The notes under the pieces: generated by a model
Seen by the model: only the letters and a program-made list of their open reading frames with translations
Told to the model about the DNA's origin: nothing
Databases searched by the model: none
Made by a program: the position numbers and the translations under genes
Shown: positions 1 through 7,340 of the stretch, piece by piece
Layout: every line of letters begins with the position of its first letter
Numbering within the stretch: position 1 is the stretch's first letter
Source of the DNA: a virus
Virus record (IMG/VR): IMGVR_UViG_3300034082_002367
Coordinates: 1-42,737 of that record
DNA length: 42,737 nucleotides
Strand: one strand, 5' to 3'

Positions 1-366
1 TTGGCAGAGGAGCTTTTATCCTTACCGACTGAATTAAGAGACCTGCAGATCGCAATCTCAAATCATCAGACTTCCATTGAATCGGCTCAACGTCAAATAT
101 CCATTCTTGAATCCGATTTAAAATCTAAAATTAACGATGCAACTGATCCAGTAACCGGGAAGAAACTCTTTTCGAATGAAGATGCCAGAAAGACAGCCCT
201 GATCAAGGAAGCATCTGAAGATCTTGAAATCCTTAGCACCAAGGAGAAAATTCAGGACTTAAATTATTTACTCAACTTGAATAAGTTTGAATTTGAATAT
301 CATTCCAATCGTCAAAGAAATATCAGATCAATACTTGCTTTCTTCAGCAATTCAGATCGGAATTAA
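1..366 (+). CDS. Coiled-coil protein of unknown function, 5'-truncated by the window
   Basis: The frame is open from the first base and codes for 121 residues before a TAA. The TTG at base 1 is probably an internal codon, so this is the C-terminal part of a longer gene. Residues 10-95 are rich in Glu, Lys, Leu and Ile in a heptad-like pattern, suggesting a coiled coil, with a short break around DPVTGKKLFSN. Several phage recombination or ssDNA-associated proteins have a similar short helical layout, but nothing specific is recognised. A terminator hairpin follows 19 bases downstream. Confidence 0.6.
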   Translation: MAEELLSLPTELRDLQIAISNHQTSIESAQRQISILESDLKSKINDATDPVTGKKLFSNEDARKTALIKEASEDLEILSTKEKIQDLNYLLNLNKFEFEYHSNRQRNIRSILAFFSNSDRN

Positions 367-384
367 TAAATTATAGAAAAGTGT

Positions 385-415
385 AAAACCCTGGTGATTC
401 TATTGCTAGGGTTTT
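385..415. terminator. Bidirectional hairpin terminator
   Basis: AAAACCCT (385-392) pairs perfectly with AGGGTTTT (408-415) around a 15-base loop, with a T-run on the plus strand and an A-run before the stem giving a U-run on the minus strand. It lies between two genes that end towards each other and probably stops both transcripts. Confidence 0.7.
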
Positions 416-688
416 TTATTTTTTAGATCTTTGATAAGATTCAAAGGTTTGAACAAAAGTCTCCTCAGCTGACTCTTCTTCAGTTTCTCCCATCATGTTA
501 ATAAAGAAATTGGCTACTTCTTCAATATCGTCTTTAGAGGTTGCAATATGATCTGATGCCCAATCATGTCCTTCATTTAAGATCCTGTCTAATTGCTCAG
601 GATTCATTTCTAACAACATATTAGAACATCTAATTATCGTCTCTAAGTTACTAAAGAACATATATCTTGATTCATTCTGGTGTGACAT
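416..688 (-). CDS. Small acidic protein of unknown function
   Basis: Ninety residues, starting at an ATG and ending in the terminator region. The protein is helical in character, with an acidic stretch near the C-terminus (GETEEESAEET). It has no capsid-targeting-like leader, no signal peptide and no recognised motif. It is the last gene of a minus-strand run (2811 down to 416), one base after its neighbour, so it is probably co-transcribed with the late genes upstream. Confidence 0.6.
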   Translation of the reverse strand: MSHQNESRYMFFSNLETIIRCSNMLLEMNPEQLDRILNEGHDWASDHIATSKDDIEEVANFFINMMGETEEESAEETFVQTFESYQRSKK

Positions 689-689
689 A

Positions 690-1028
690 TTACATCTGTT
701 TTTTTCTGCCTTGATCCATGGTTCTGAGATAGATTTCTCTTACCGATCGATAGGCTTTATCTATTTCTCTAGCTATGTAGGGATTTACTCCATCTTCTCG
801 ATTTATAGCTGTTAAGGTAGCATCAACTAGAGCCTGAACCTTTTCCAACTTTAAAATTGGGTCCTCTTCTCGGGATCCTACTTCTGGTCTTCTTTCAAAA
901 TTAAAAGGTAACATTTCCTCTTCATCCGGATTGGCTCCATAAGTGTAATAGTCTGCCGCACTGCCGGATTGATGCATCTCAGCTGAGCTTATAAAATCTC
1001 TAAAATTTTCTTGAACTCTGCCTTTCAT
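690..1028 (-). CDS. Leader-bearing small protein, candidate capsid internal protein
   Basis: A 112-residue protein. Residues 8-17 (NFRDFISSAE) fit the recurrent F-x-x-F...E leader seen at the N-termini of many proteins here and in T4 internal proteins, although this copy sits a few residues further in. The rest is helical and charged with no domain I recognise. The start ATG overlaps the last base of the upstream membrane-anchored gene, indicating translational coupling. The role as an internal or core protein is inferred from the leader and the late-operon context. Confidence 0.55.
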   Translation of the reverse strand: MKGRVQENFRDFISSAEMHQSGSAADYYTYGANPDEEEMLPFNFERRPEVGSREEDPILKLEKVQALVDATLTAINREDGVNPYIAREIDKAYRSVREIYLRTMDQGRKKQM

Positions 1029-1666
1029 TATTTGTTTGCTTGATTTTGTCGGTATAGGTATTCAGATAGAAGGGCCCCGATCGCTCCAACCTTTTGACGT
1101 ATGTAGATCCATTCTTCTCGTTCAAGTTTCTTCTCGGCAACATATGAAATTCCTAGAACCCCGATCAGGTGGTTATCTAGGCTTTTTAAACCTATTAGGC
1201 AAACTGACTTGGTTTGAAACTGAGAAGTAAGAGCATCTAGAGCAAAAGTGTTTCCGTCCTCATCTTCTTTTCCAACGATGTGTAATTCGCTGTCTGTGTA
1301 TACTTTGGAAAGCGCCTTAGTAAAGAGAGAAACTGGTATGTTTTGAAATGTTGTTTGAATTGCAGAGACTTTAGGTGAGCATTTCTCGTAAAAAATAGAG
1401 AACTTTTGAATCGATTTTCCAGTTGGATAAAAATGTCCGCCGTTGTGAAACTGAGCAACCCAAACTCGATCGCATTCTAATTCTTCAATTATATCCTCTA
1501 ACTGAGAATCTATAAGAGAACTATATTCTAGGGCCTCTGCCATCGGAGTAGAATCCGATTCTCCCCGTTTTTCCAGTTTAGATTTGGCCCAGGTTACAAT
1601 TATAGGTCCAACAACAGCAGTTATTAAAGCCACTGTTATAGTGGTTATTACCGTAAGCATCTCCAT
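1028..1666 (-). CDS. Membrane-anchored protein with a GAF-like domain
   Basis: From the ATG at 1666 this is 212 residues; an earlier ATG at 1702 would overlap the upstream gene by 19 bases. Residues 1-25 form one strongly hydrophobic segment (LTVITTITVALITAVVGPII), followed by a basic patch (KSKLEKR), so the N-terminus is probably membrane-inserted with the bulk in the cytoplasm. The remaining part, with VWVAQFHNGGHFYPTGKS and a C-terminal IGVLGISY strand, resembles the GAF-like sensor-type proteins found in many large phages. No catalytic residues are apparent. Function is unknown; a membrane-associated role is the only solid inference. Confidence 0.55.
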   Translation of the reverse strand: MEMLTVITTITVALITAVVGPIIVTWAKSKLEKRGESDSTPMAEALEYSSLIDSQLEDIIEELECDRVWVAQFHNGGHFYPTGKSIQKFSIFYEKCSPKVSAIQTTFQNIPVSLFTKALSKVYTDSELHIVGKEDEDGNTFALDALTSQFQTKSVCLIGLKSLDNHLIGVLGISYVAEKKLEREEWIYIRQKVGAIGALLSEYLYRQNQANK

Positions 1667-1683
1667 TCTAATTTCAATATTTT

Positions 1684-2811
1684 TTACATATTGCAGCCAC
1701 ACTGCATTCCCATTTCATGACCTTTCCACCATTCATCCTTAAAAGGAGCATTTCCAGCATCAATCATCTTCTTCTCTCCACAAGATTTGCATTTTACAAA
1801 ATCTTCCATTTCATCTGAATATCCTTCTTCGTCTTCAATATTGAAATCGAATCCTGCAATTGGCTTACTCTTTTCTCTTTCGCTAGGTCTTTTAGTTGGA
1901 ACTGGCCTCCATGGTCTAGTACCTGGAGTTGTAGTTGGAGGAGCAGTAGTCGGTTTAATCTTGGTGTCTCCACCCATGATTAAATTGTAAAGATCCTCGT
2001 CGTATCCTTCCTCTTCCTCTTCTCCAAAATAATCTTCCAATTCAATTTCTTCTTCCTCTGCATAAGGATTAGCTCCAAATTCAGAATAATCGATGTCTTC
2101 CCATCCTTCTTCGCTCCATTCTTCCTCTTCTCCTTCTTCTTCTCCTTCCCATCCTTCCTCTTCAATTTCGTCCATGAATGACTCGAGAATTAATTTCGCA
2201 TTATATTTTTTCCAGAATAAAGATTCATTAGGTGTTTCTTTACCTTCTTCTTCCTCTTCTTCAGTCTCTTCTTCCTCTTCCTCTCCTTCTTCTTCTTCTT
2301 CCTCTCCTTCTTCAGTCTCTTCTTCCTCTCCTTCTTCTTCTTCTCCTTCTTCAGGATTTCCACCATCTTCATCCCAACTTGTAGTAGGGGTAGGAGTAGG
2401 TTCAGCTGCTTCCTCTTCTCCTTCTTCGTACTCTCCTTCTTCTCCTTCCTCCTCTTCTCCTTCTACATCTGGATATTCAGTTCCAGCATCAAAGGAACCA
2501 TTAGATCCTCCGCCTGAAAAAGATTGAAAGCTAGTATCTGCACCTGCAGCTCCAAATTTCATGTCTCCAGATGGACTAGAAGTAAAAGCAGGGGCTCCTT
2601 CTGCTCCAGGTTGAGCTGGAGTCGTTCCATTTCCACCTGCAACTGGTCTTTTTGGTCCTAGTTGAGGTTGATCGTATGTTGTTTCGTCAAAAGCATCAGT
2701 AAATTTATCAGATGATTTAGAAAATTCAGAATAACCTGCTGAAGCATCTGTTTCTGAATCCTGAGAATATTTTCCAGCGAACTCGGAAAAATTTAAAACT
2801 CTATCTGCCAT
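1684..2811 (-). CDS. Glu-rich acidic leader-bearing protein with a C-terminal Cys cluster, possible prohead core/scaffold
   Basis: A 375-residue protein that opens with VLNFSEFAGKYSQDSE, a member of the recurrent leader family. About residues 115-265 are a low-complexity run dominated by Glu and Gly, giving a very acidic protein. Residues near 340-375 carry CKSCGEKK and a terminal CGC, possibly a small zinc site. T4 has an acidic, protease-cleaved prohead core protein (gp67), and an acidic scaffold role is the closest analogy, but this is inference. The ATG lies 20 bases after an ATAAATAA late-type promoter. An opposite-frame Ser-rich reading of the same repeat is an artefact of the polypyrimidine strand. 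Confidence 0.65.
   Translation of the reverse strand: MADRVLNFSEFAGKYSQDSETDASAGYSEFSKSSDKFTDAFDETTYDQPQLGPKRPVAGGNGTTPAQPGAEGAPAFTSSPSGDMKFGAAGADTSFQSFSGGGSNGSFDAGTEYPDVEGEEEEGEEGEYEEGEEEAAEPTPTPTTSWDEDGGNPEEGEEEEGEEEETEEGEEEEEEGEEEEEETEEEEEEGKETPNESLFWKKYNAKLILESFMDEIEEEGWEGEEEGEEEEWSEEGWEDIDYSEFGANPYAEEEEIELEDYFGEEEEEGYDEDLYNLIMGGDTKIKPTTAPPTTTPGTRPWRPVPTKRPSEREKSKPIAGFDFNIEDEEGYSDEMEDFVKCKSCGEKKMIDAGNAPFKDEWWKGHEMGMQCGCNM
2239..2356. repeat. Polypyrimidine/polypurine low-complexity tract
   Basis: The plus strand is almost purely C and T for over 100 bases, with CTTCTTCAGTCTCTTC occurring twice about 45 bases apart, so the tract looks as if it grew by slippage or unequal duplication. It codes for the Glu run of the acidic protein on the minus strand. 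Shorter similar tracts flank it between roughly 2005 and 2465. Confidence 0.7.
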
Positions 2812-2831
2812 TTTAAAATAAGTATTTTTAG

Positions 2832-2839
2832 TTATTTAT
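2832..2839 (-). promoter_or_regulatory. Late-type promoter ATAAATAA
   Basis: The minus strand reads ATAAATAA 20 bases before the ATG of the acidic leader-bearing gene. The motif resembles the T4 late promoter TATAAATA and recurs at similar distance before other leader-bearing genes. Confidence 0.6.
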
Positions 2840-2868
2840 CTCCGGATCTTCAATAAAGATTATAAATC

Positions 2869-4275
2869 TTACCCTAGGGTTAAATTATATGCTGGATCCC
2901 GATGAAGATTCACTTGTTTCAGATATTTTTTATAATATCCATCTATTTTTTTGGCCGGAATTCCAGTTTCTTCAGATTTTTTATTAACGGATTTAGCATA
3001 GGCCATCTTTCTGGTTTTTAAATCGTTAACTCCAGTCTTTGCTGACTCTATTTTAGCGTATGCATTGAACAGATTAAACAGATCCACTCCGATTCTAGAA
3101 ACGTTGACAGCTTCAGTTTCCTCCTTTTTTAAGGTCTTCTCGGCATATTTAGGAGCAAGTTCCTGTCCTCGAATAAAGTTTTTAAAATCGTTTACAATTT
3201 CAGCGTCTGCTGAGAATCGATTAGCAGTCTTTCCACTCTTCGTAAGATAGTAAAAATCCCCTCTGCTCTCCCGATGCTGCATCTGATAGAGCACATAGAA
3301 TAGAAAGTTGGAAGAGTATTTAGAAATTACCTTGTTATCGGATTGTAGAGTAGAATCTTTTTGATAGGTTAATATCATCTTCTCGATCTGATTTTTAATG
3401 GTCTTGAAATCCTCTCCGGAATTTTGATTATCGTCAATTATTATCATTTTAGATCGGTTAGTAGCACAGTCAACAATTGCATCATATAGTTCTGAATTGT
3501 CAAATTGATATTTAGGCTTCCACATTTTTCTGTATCCTCCAAAATTTCTACCACTGCTTCTTACTATAAACGGAAGCAGACTCTTTCCATCGATGTCCTT
3601 GTCCTTCCATTTTATATCTAGTGTCGTCACTTTATCTTTTAATGATTCAACGTCTTGAGTTCCTCTCAGTTCTTTGATCACTTCTGGATCAGTTCCTCTA
3701 ACGTCTGCATAGGTACTAATGAGCATCTTTTTAAATCCTTCAAATGAAGCTGCCACCATTCCTTCCTTGCTCTGTCTCAAAACCTGCGACTGATATTCAA
3801 GCCAATCAACAGCATCACCCGCATTTAAGTATTGGGCCTTCTCTAAGTTAATTATTCTGGCATTAAACTTTGAAGCCAAGATCTCGGCCATATCCTGTAC
3901 CAGGCCATAAGTAGATCCGACTGCTACCACATATCTGATCGGTTTATCCATGATTCCTAATCGATCGAAGGATTGCATCATAAAACCGGAGAGGGAATCC
4001 CTGCCTCCTTCTATGTTTCCTCCTTTCAATTGATCCATTGTGTATTTAAATCGACCTTCATGATCTACTTTTCCTCTGAATCCAGTTACTGATAGGCTCC
4101 AATATACTGGCCATTCTGATTTTTCTCGATCTAGAAATTCTTTTCCATAGAGATCAGTTTTCAGGACCTCATCATTGTTGTTAGGGTCGTTCTTATAGTT
4201 TAGAACAACCGTGCCCTCTCTATTAACATAGGCCCCTTCAGTTATGAATTGTTTAAAGTCATTGAGATATCTCAC
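2869..4275 (-). CDS. Leader-bearing protein with a phosphoribosyltransferase-like motif
   Basis: A 468-residue protein starting at GTG. The N-terminus MRYLNDFKQFITE is one of the best matches to the T4 capsid-targeting sequence, with predicted cleavage after Glu13. At residues 277-290, MIIIDDNQNSGEDF (hydrophobic strand, two Asp, then NSG) matches the PRPP-binding loop of type I phosphoribosyltransferases, and residues 114-140 (a VVAVGSTYGLVQDMAEIL segment) could form a nucleotide-fold strand-helix unit. T4 packages the NAD-consuming enzyme Alt by means of the same kind of leader, so a packaged enzyme is plausible. The PRTase call rests on this one motif; substrate and activity are unknown. 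Confidence 0.6.
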   Translation of the reverse strand: MRYLNDFKQFITEGAYVNREGTVVLNYKNDPNNNDEVLKTDLYGKEFLDREKSEWPVYWSLSVTGFRGKVDHEGRFKYTMDQLKGGNIEGGRDSLSGFMMQSFDRLGIMDKPIRYVVAVGSTYGLVQDMAEILASKFNARIINLEKAQYLNAGDAVDWLEYQSQVLRQSKEGMVAASFEGFKKMLISTYADVRGTDPEVIKELRGTQDVESLKDKVTTLDIKWKDKDIDGKSLLPFIVRSSGRNFGGYRKMWKPKYQFDNSELYDAIVDCATNRSKMIIIDDNQNSGEDFKTIKNQIEKMILTYQKDSTLQSDNKVISKYSSNFLFYVLYQMQHRESRGDFYYLTKSGKTANRFSADAEIVNDFKNFIRGQELAPKYAEKTLKKEETEAVNVSRIGVDLFNLFNAYAKIESAKTGVNDLKTRKMAYAKSVNKKSEETGIPAKKIDGYYKKYLKQVNLHRDPAYNLTLG

Positions 4276-4295
4276 TTATACTGTTTTAATTTATA

Positions 4296-4303
4296 TTATT
4301 TAT
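4296..4303 (-). promoter_or_regulatory. Late-type promoter ATAAATAA
   Basis: ATAAATAA on the minus strand, 20 bases before the GTG start of the leader-bearing gene at 4275. It sits back to back with the early-type GTATAAT of the NADAR gene inside a 42-base gap. Confidence 0.6.
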
Positions 4304-4305
4304 TA

Positions 4306-4312
4306 GTATAAT
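4306..4312 (+). promoter_or_regulatory. Early-type promoter GTATAAT, leaderless spacing
   Basis: GTATAAT is followed by five bases and the ATG at 4318. If transcription starts 6-7 bases after the -10 element, the mRNA begins at or next to the start codon. The same spacing occurs at 20366, 24352 and 36638. Confidence 0.5.
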
Positions 4313-4317
4313 AGATT

Positions 4318-4779
4318 ATGAAAGCAATAGGATTTACTAAAGTAGCTCTTCCTTATGGATGGTTAGGAAACATGTCTCCTCATCCAGTTCAGTTTGAAGG
4401 TCAAGAATGGAGAACAGCTGAAGCCCTTTTTCAGGCCTTAAGATTCCAGGATCCAGAAATAAAAGAGGAGATCCGGTCTCAAAAGAGTCCAATGGCTGCT
4501 AAATTTGTAGCCAAGAAATATAAGTCTCAGATGCAAGTTGAGCCTATTTCTGATCAGGATCTAGAGAATATGATGATGTGCGTCCGTTTGAAATTAAAAT
4601 CCAATCCTCAATTGATCGACGAACTTAAATCTACCGGAGACCTTTTAATCTATGAAGATGTTTCAAGTCGAATGCGAGGCAATAATCTTTTCTGGGGTGC
4701 CTCCTTTCAAGAAGGAGAATTAATTGGAGAAAATCAATTGGGTAAAATTTGGATGCGGATCCGATCGTCTATACTTTAA
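4318..4779 (+). CDS. NADAR family protein (YbiA/RibX-like ADP-ribose/N-glycoside hydrolase)
   Basis: A full-length 153-residue NADAR domain. Recognisable blocks are GWLGNMSPHPVQFEG near residue 14, the EALFQALRF helix near 36, SPMAAKFVAKK near 57, and the C-terminal NLFWGA with GENQLGKIWMRIR. NADAR enzymes act on N-glycosidic bonds of riboflavin intermediates, and some remove ADP-ribose from guanine in DNA, which counters DarT-type toxins. For a phage an anti-defence or NAD-salvage role is likely, but not shown. The gene stands alone on the plus strand between two late minus-strand genes, with its own leaderless-type promoter, and ends with an 11-base convergent overlap. Confidence 0.85.
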   Translation: MKAIGFTKVALPYGWLGNMSPHPVQFEGQEWRTAEALFQALRFQDPEIKEEIRSQKSPMAAKFVAKKYKSQMQVEPISDQDLENMMMCVRLKLKSNPQLIDELKSTGDLLIYEDVSSRMRGNNLFWGASFQEGELIGENQLGKIWMRIRSSIL

Positions 4780-5245
4780 AACTTTTAACTGCTCTTACTC
4801 TACACTTTTCATCCATGTGTTTAGCAAAAGTTAATCCTTTTCCAAAGGACATGGTCCAAGGATAATATGGACTCTCCTTATCGCTTGACCAATAGTATTG
4901 AATAGCGTTTTTTCCATTTACAACTTCATATGCCTTCAATTGAAATCCGGATATCAAATCTAATGCTGAATTTATTTTGTCGATATTAGCATAAATCTGC
5001 TCAAGCTCCAATTTAGTAGGCAGTCTCCAATCACCAGTGACGCGCTTAACTGCTTCATTCCAAGTCATATAAGGATTAGTATTATCGTCATCTATAAACC
5101 GATCTTGAGTTCCAATAACAAGACCTTTTTTCTTTTCTAAAGAAATTATCATTCCACCTTCATGCCGAGTTCCCCACTGCAGCGGTGTCTTATTTTCAAG
5201 TATGCGATCCCAGTATCCTCTATAGTCTAATAATTTATACATCAT
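4769..5245 (-). CDS. DUF1566 (Lcl C-terminal-like) protein with a possible capsid leader
   Basis: The second of two tandem ATGs (5245) gives an ATGA overlap with the upstream gene and a 158-residue product; an ATG at 5263 is less likely. The segments TWNEAVKRVTGDWRLPTKLEL and YYWSSDKES, followed by a terminal CRVRAVKSF, are the hallmark of DUF1566, a fold related to the C-type-lectin-like FGE proteins, usually extracellular or ligand-binding. The N-terminus LLDYRGYWDRILE fits the leader pattern with aromatic residues other than Phe and parallels FYNRIFE in the upstream gene. A packaged or virion-associated protein is inferred. Confidence 0.7.
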   Translation of the reverse strand: MMYKLLDYRGYWDRILENKTPLQWGTRHEGGMIISLEKKKGLVIGTQDRFIDDDNTNPYMTWNEAVKRVTGDWRLPTKLELEQIYANIDKINSALDLISGFQLKAYEVVNGKNAIQYYWSSDKESPYYPWTMSFGKGLTFAKHMDEKCRVRAVKSFKV

Positions 5246-5967
5246 CTTATTCTTTTTATCCAATAATAGCTATTATTGGATTCTTTTAGTTCAGTCGAAG
5301 ATTTTCCGATTCCAGCTGAAGTGCCAGGAGCAGCTAACTGTTGTGACCAGTCTATTTTGACTTCTTTAGTGGCATCTCCAGTTCCTACTGAAGCTGCGGT
5401 TGGATCAGACTTTCGATTAGGATCTTTCCAAAACTCCAAACTATGTTCAATTTTAGATCCCTTACTTAGAAGAGGAGTTTGAACTCCAACTCTAATACTA
5501 TTAGTGATGTCGGTAGCTCGATCTAACATGGATTTTAAGGATTGAGAATTAGTATCCATTAATACATATATTCGATCCGCCATTTCCAATTCTACTGGCT
5601 GGCTTTTTCTATCTTCTTTACTTCTGGTTAATCTGATTTTGAGATAAACCGGTTTGTTTGCGATCATTGCAGGTTCTCCTGACTTTCCGTCCTTCATCAG
5701 TTTTAAAGGAGCATCTGAATTCCATTCTCCTTCTCCTCTTTCAATCAGAGTGTTTATATCCTTTAAAGAATTTATATTCATTGGAAATCCATAAGTCGTG
5801 CCTGATCTTTTAATATCTTTTGCAATTTCTTCACTCTGCACAGGTTCTTCCATCGGTTGGTCCTTTAGTAGGTTCATTGCTTCAGCGTTAGAAACGTCAA
5901 GATTAGAATCTGCGGGATCTGCCGCATCTTCAAAAATACGATTATAGAAATTTTTAGAATATAACAT
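5242..5967 (-). CDS. Leader-bearing protein of unknown function
   Basis: A 241-residue protein starting MLYSKNFYNRIFE, a clear leader of the F-x-x-hydrophobic-E type with predicted cleavage after Glu13. The next 40 residues are acidic and disordered-looking. The middle (about 85-175) has alternating hydrophobic residues suggesting a beta-rich domain. The tail is Ser/Ala/Gly-rich. No enzyme motif is visible. It is followed by the DUF1566 gene with ATGA coupling. Upstream the minus strand reads TATAAAATA, a weaker version of the late promoter. Confidence 0.6.
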   Translation of the reverse strand: MLYSKNFYNRIFEDAADPADSNLDVSNAEAMNLLKDQPMEEPVQSEEIAKDIKRSGTTYGFPMNINSLKDINTLIERGEGEWNSDAPLKLMKDGKSGEPAMIANKPVYLKIRLTRSKEDRKSQPVELEMADRIYVLMDTNSQSLKSMLDRATDITNSIRVGVQTPLLSKGSKIEHSLEFWKDPNRKSDPTAASVGTGDATKEVKIDWSQQLAAPGTSAGIGKSSTELKESNNSYYWIKRIR

Positions 5968-6002
5968 GTTTGAAGTATTTTATAATATTATATATCTGCC
6001 AA

Positions 6003-6010
6003 ATAAATAA
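6003..6010 (+). promoter_or_regulatory. Late-type promoter ATAAATAA
   Basis: ATAAATAA lies 4 bases before the ATG at 6015 and 16 bases before a second in-frame ATG at 6027. The usual 14-21 base spacing favours the second ATG as the translated start. Confidence 0.5.
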
Positions 6011-6014
6011 ATTT

Positions 6015-7328
6015 ATGAAGCACTTAATGTCTTTTTCAGAACTAAATGAATCTATCGGGAGAGGATCAGTGCTCCTGATTAAAGGCCGGGAACGAGAAGA
6101 TGGCCGCCCACTCTATGTTACTACGGTAGACGGTTGGGCTGAGATCCGTCCCGGACTAAAGATGGTTTTCATCAGCGATAAAGTCTATCGAGTGATCTAT
6201 CGAGAAGGTAAAGGTTTTTCTGGAGTTCCGGTCTCATATTATGACGAAGCAGGACTAAAGGGAATATTTAACATGCGTAATCAGGGAAAACCCAGCATTG
6301 TTCTAAATCACAACAAGACCCCTTTCCACTGGGTAACATTAAAATATCAAGATATTGGATCAGCTCTACGTGCGATTGGTCCAAATCTTTTTGCTCATGA
6401 TCTGATCTTTGAATCTCAACAGATTCCTAAAAAGATCAATACTCATTCAGAGGCTGAAAATTTTATAATCCGAGAATTTATTTCCATCTTAAGTGGTGGC
6501 TCTTCTGATATTGCCTCGATCAAGAAATTTGAATTTGAAGGCATTGAAGGATTCGAGTCTGACTCAGATCCATCTGGAGACACAACAAACGAATTTGAAT
6601 GGAGCATGTCAATTGACTTAGAGTTTAAATCGACTGACATCACAGTCGAGACCTATAACACTCTTCTTAAATTAGGAATAATTTATGATATTGATCCTGC
6701 TATAAAAGAGAATCCTGAGATTCTAGAAATAACCGGACTGAATCCATATACTACCCTAAAGATTGATTTAATCAGCAAGGTATCCTGGAATAGTACATGG
6801 GATGGTGGCGGATACGACAGGGCCCCTGAAGGAGATAGCCAAATAAGGTCATGTGAAACTGACTTTATGAATATTGTCTACTTAAATGGCATGCAAGTAG
6901 AGCTAGAAGAGGAGACCGAATCTGTAATGGATCAATTTATTAAAGATTCAAGCGAATATACTGTGTGGGATTTCGAAAAAGATTTTAATGTAATCATTAA
7001 TTCTGAAAAATCCGAAGACCAGAGGTGGAGAAGCCAGATGATCCGACTAGCTTATGATCTTAGAAGGGATCTAGATCTAATTGTGAAATCCAAAATCACA
7101 GAAGAGGAGAGAGAAGAATTCGAGCAGTACCGTAAAAAATCGAGAAAATTCTATGATCATGAGATCGTACATCTTAAATCCAATATCAGGAGGCTTGAAC
7201 ATCTATATGAATTGGCGATGATTTCACCTGATCGATCTATTTCTCAGGTCAAGGCTCAGCAGTCTCGACAAAAATTAATGGATAAATTATCTAAAGATCT
7301 AGAACTTGATGCAATGGGAATAGTATAA
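6015..7328 (+). CDS. Large leader-bearing protein of unknown function
   Basis: About 437 residues from the ATG at 6015; the in-frame TTG at 5970 lies upstream of the promoter and is rejected, and an ATG at 6027 is possible from promoter spacing. The start MKHLMSFSELNES fits the leader family, with a Glu at residue 11. Residues 150-300 are acidic and beta-rich. The last 110 residues are a charged helix with many Arg and Glu (EEREEFEQYRKKSRKF), probably a coiled coil. No catalytic motif was found. It is the only strong leader gene on the plus strand. Confidence 0.6.
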   Translation: MKHLMSFSELNESIGRGSVLLIKGREREDGRPLYVTTVDGWAEIRPGLKMVFISDKVYRVIYREGKGFSGVPVSYYDEAGLKGIFNMRNQGKPSIVLNHNKTPFHWVTLKYQDIGSALRAIGPNLFAHDLIFESQQIPKKINTHSEAENFIIREFISILSGGSSDIASIKKFEFEGIEGFESDSDPSGDTTNEFEWSMSIDLEFKSTDITVETYNTLLKLGIIYDIDPAIKENPEILEITGLNPYTTLKIDLISKVSWNSTWDGGGYDRAPEGDSQIRSCETDFMNIVYLNGMQVELEEETESVMDQFIKDSSEYTVWDFEKDFNVIINSEKSEDQRWRSQMIRLAYDLRRDLDLIVKSKITEEEREEFEQYRKKSRKFYDHEIVHLKSNIRRLEHLYELAMISPDRSISQVKAQQSRQKLMDKLSKDLELDAMGIV

Positions 7329-7340
7329 ATTCCTAAAAAC

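Noticed and set aside
2005-2465. A CRISPR or satellite array
   Set aside because: There is no fixed repeat and spacer period; it is low-complexity coding DNA.
2093-2527. A Ser- and Pro-rich 144-residue frame on the plus strand
   Set aside because: It is the complement of the Glu codon run of the acidic protein on the minus strand; composition is an artefact of the polypyrimidine tract.
5970-6014. An in-frame TTG start 45 bases upstream for the large leader gene
   Set aside because: It places the ATAAATAA promoter inside the gene and breaks the leader pattern; the ATG at 6015 or 6027 fits both.
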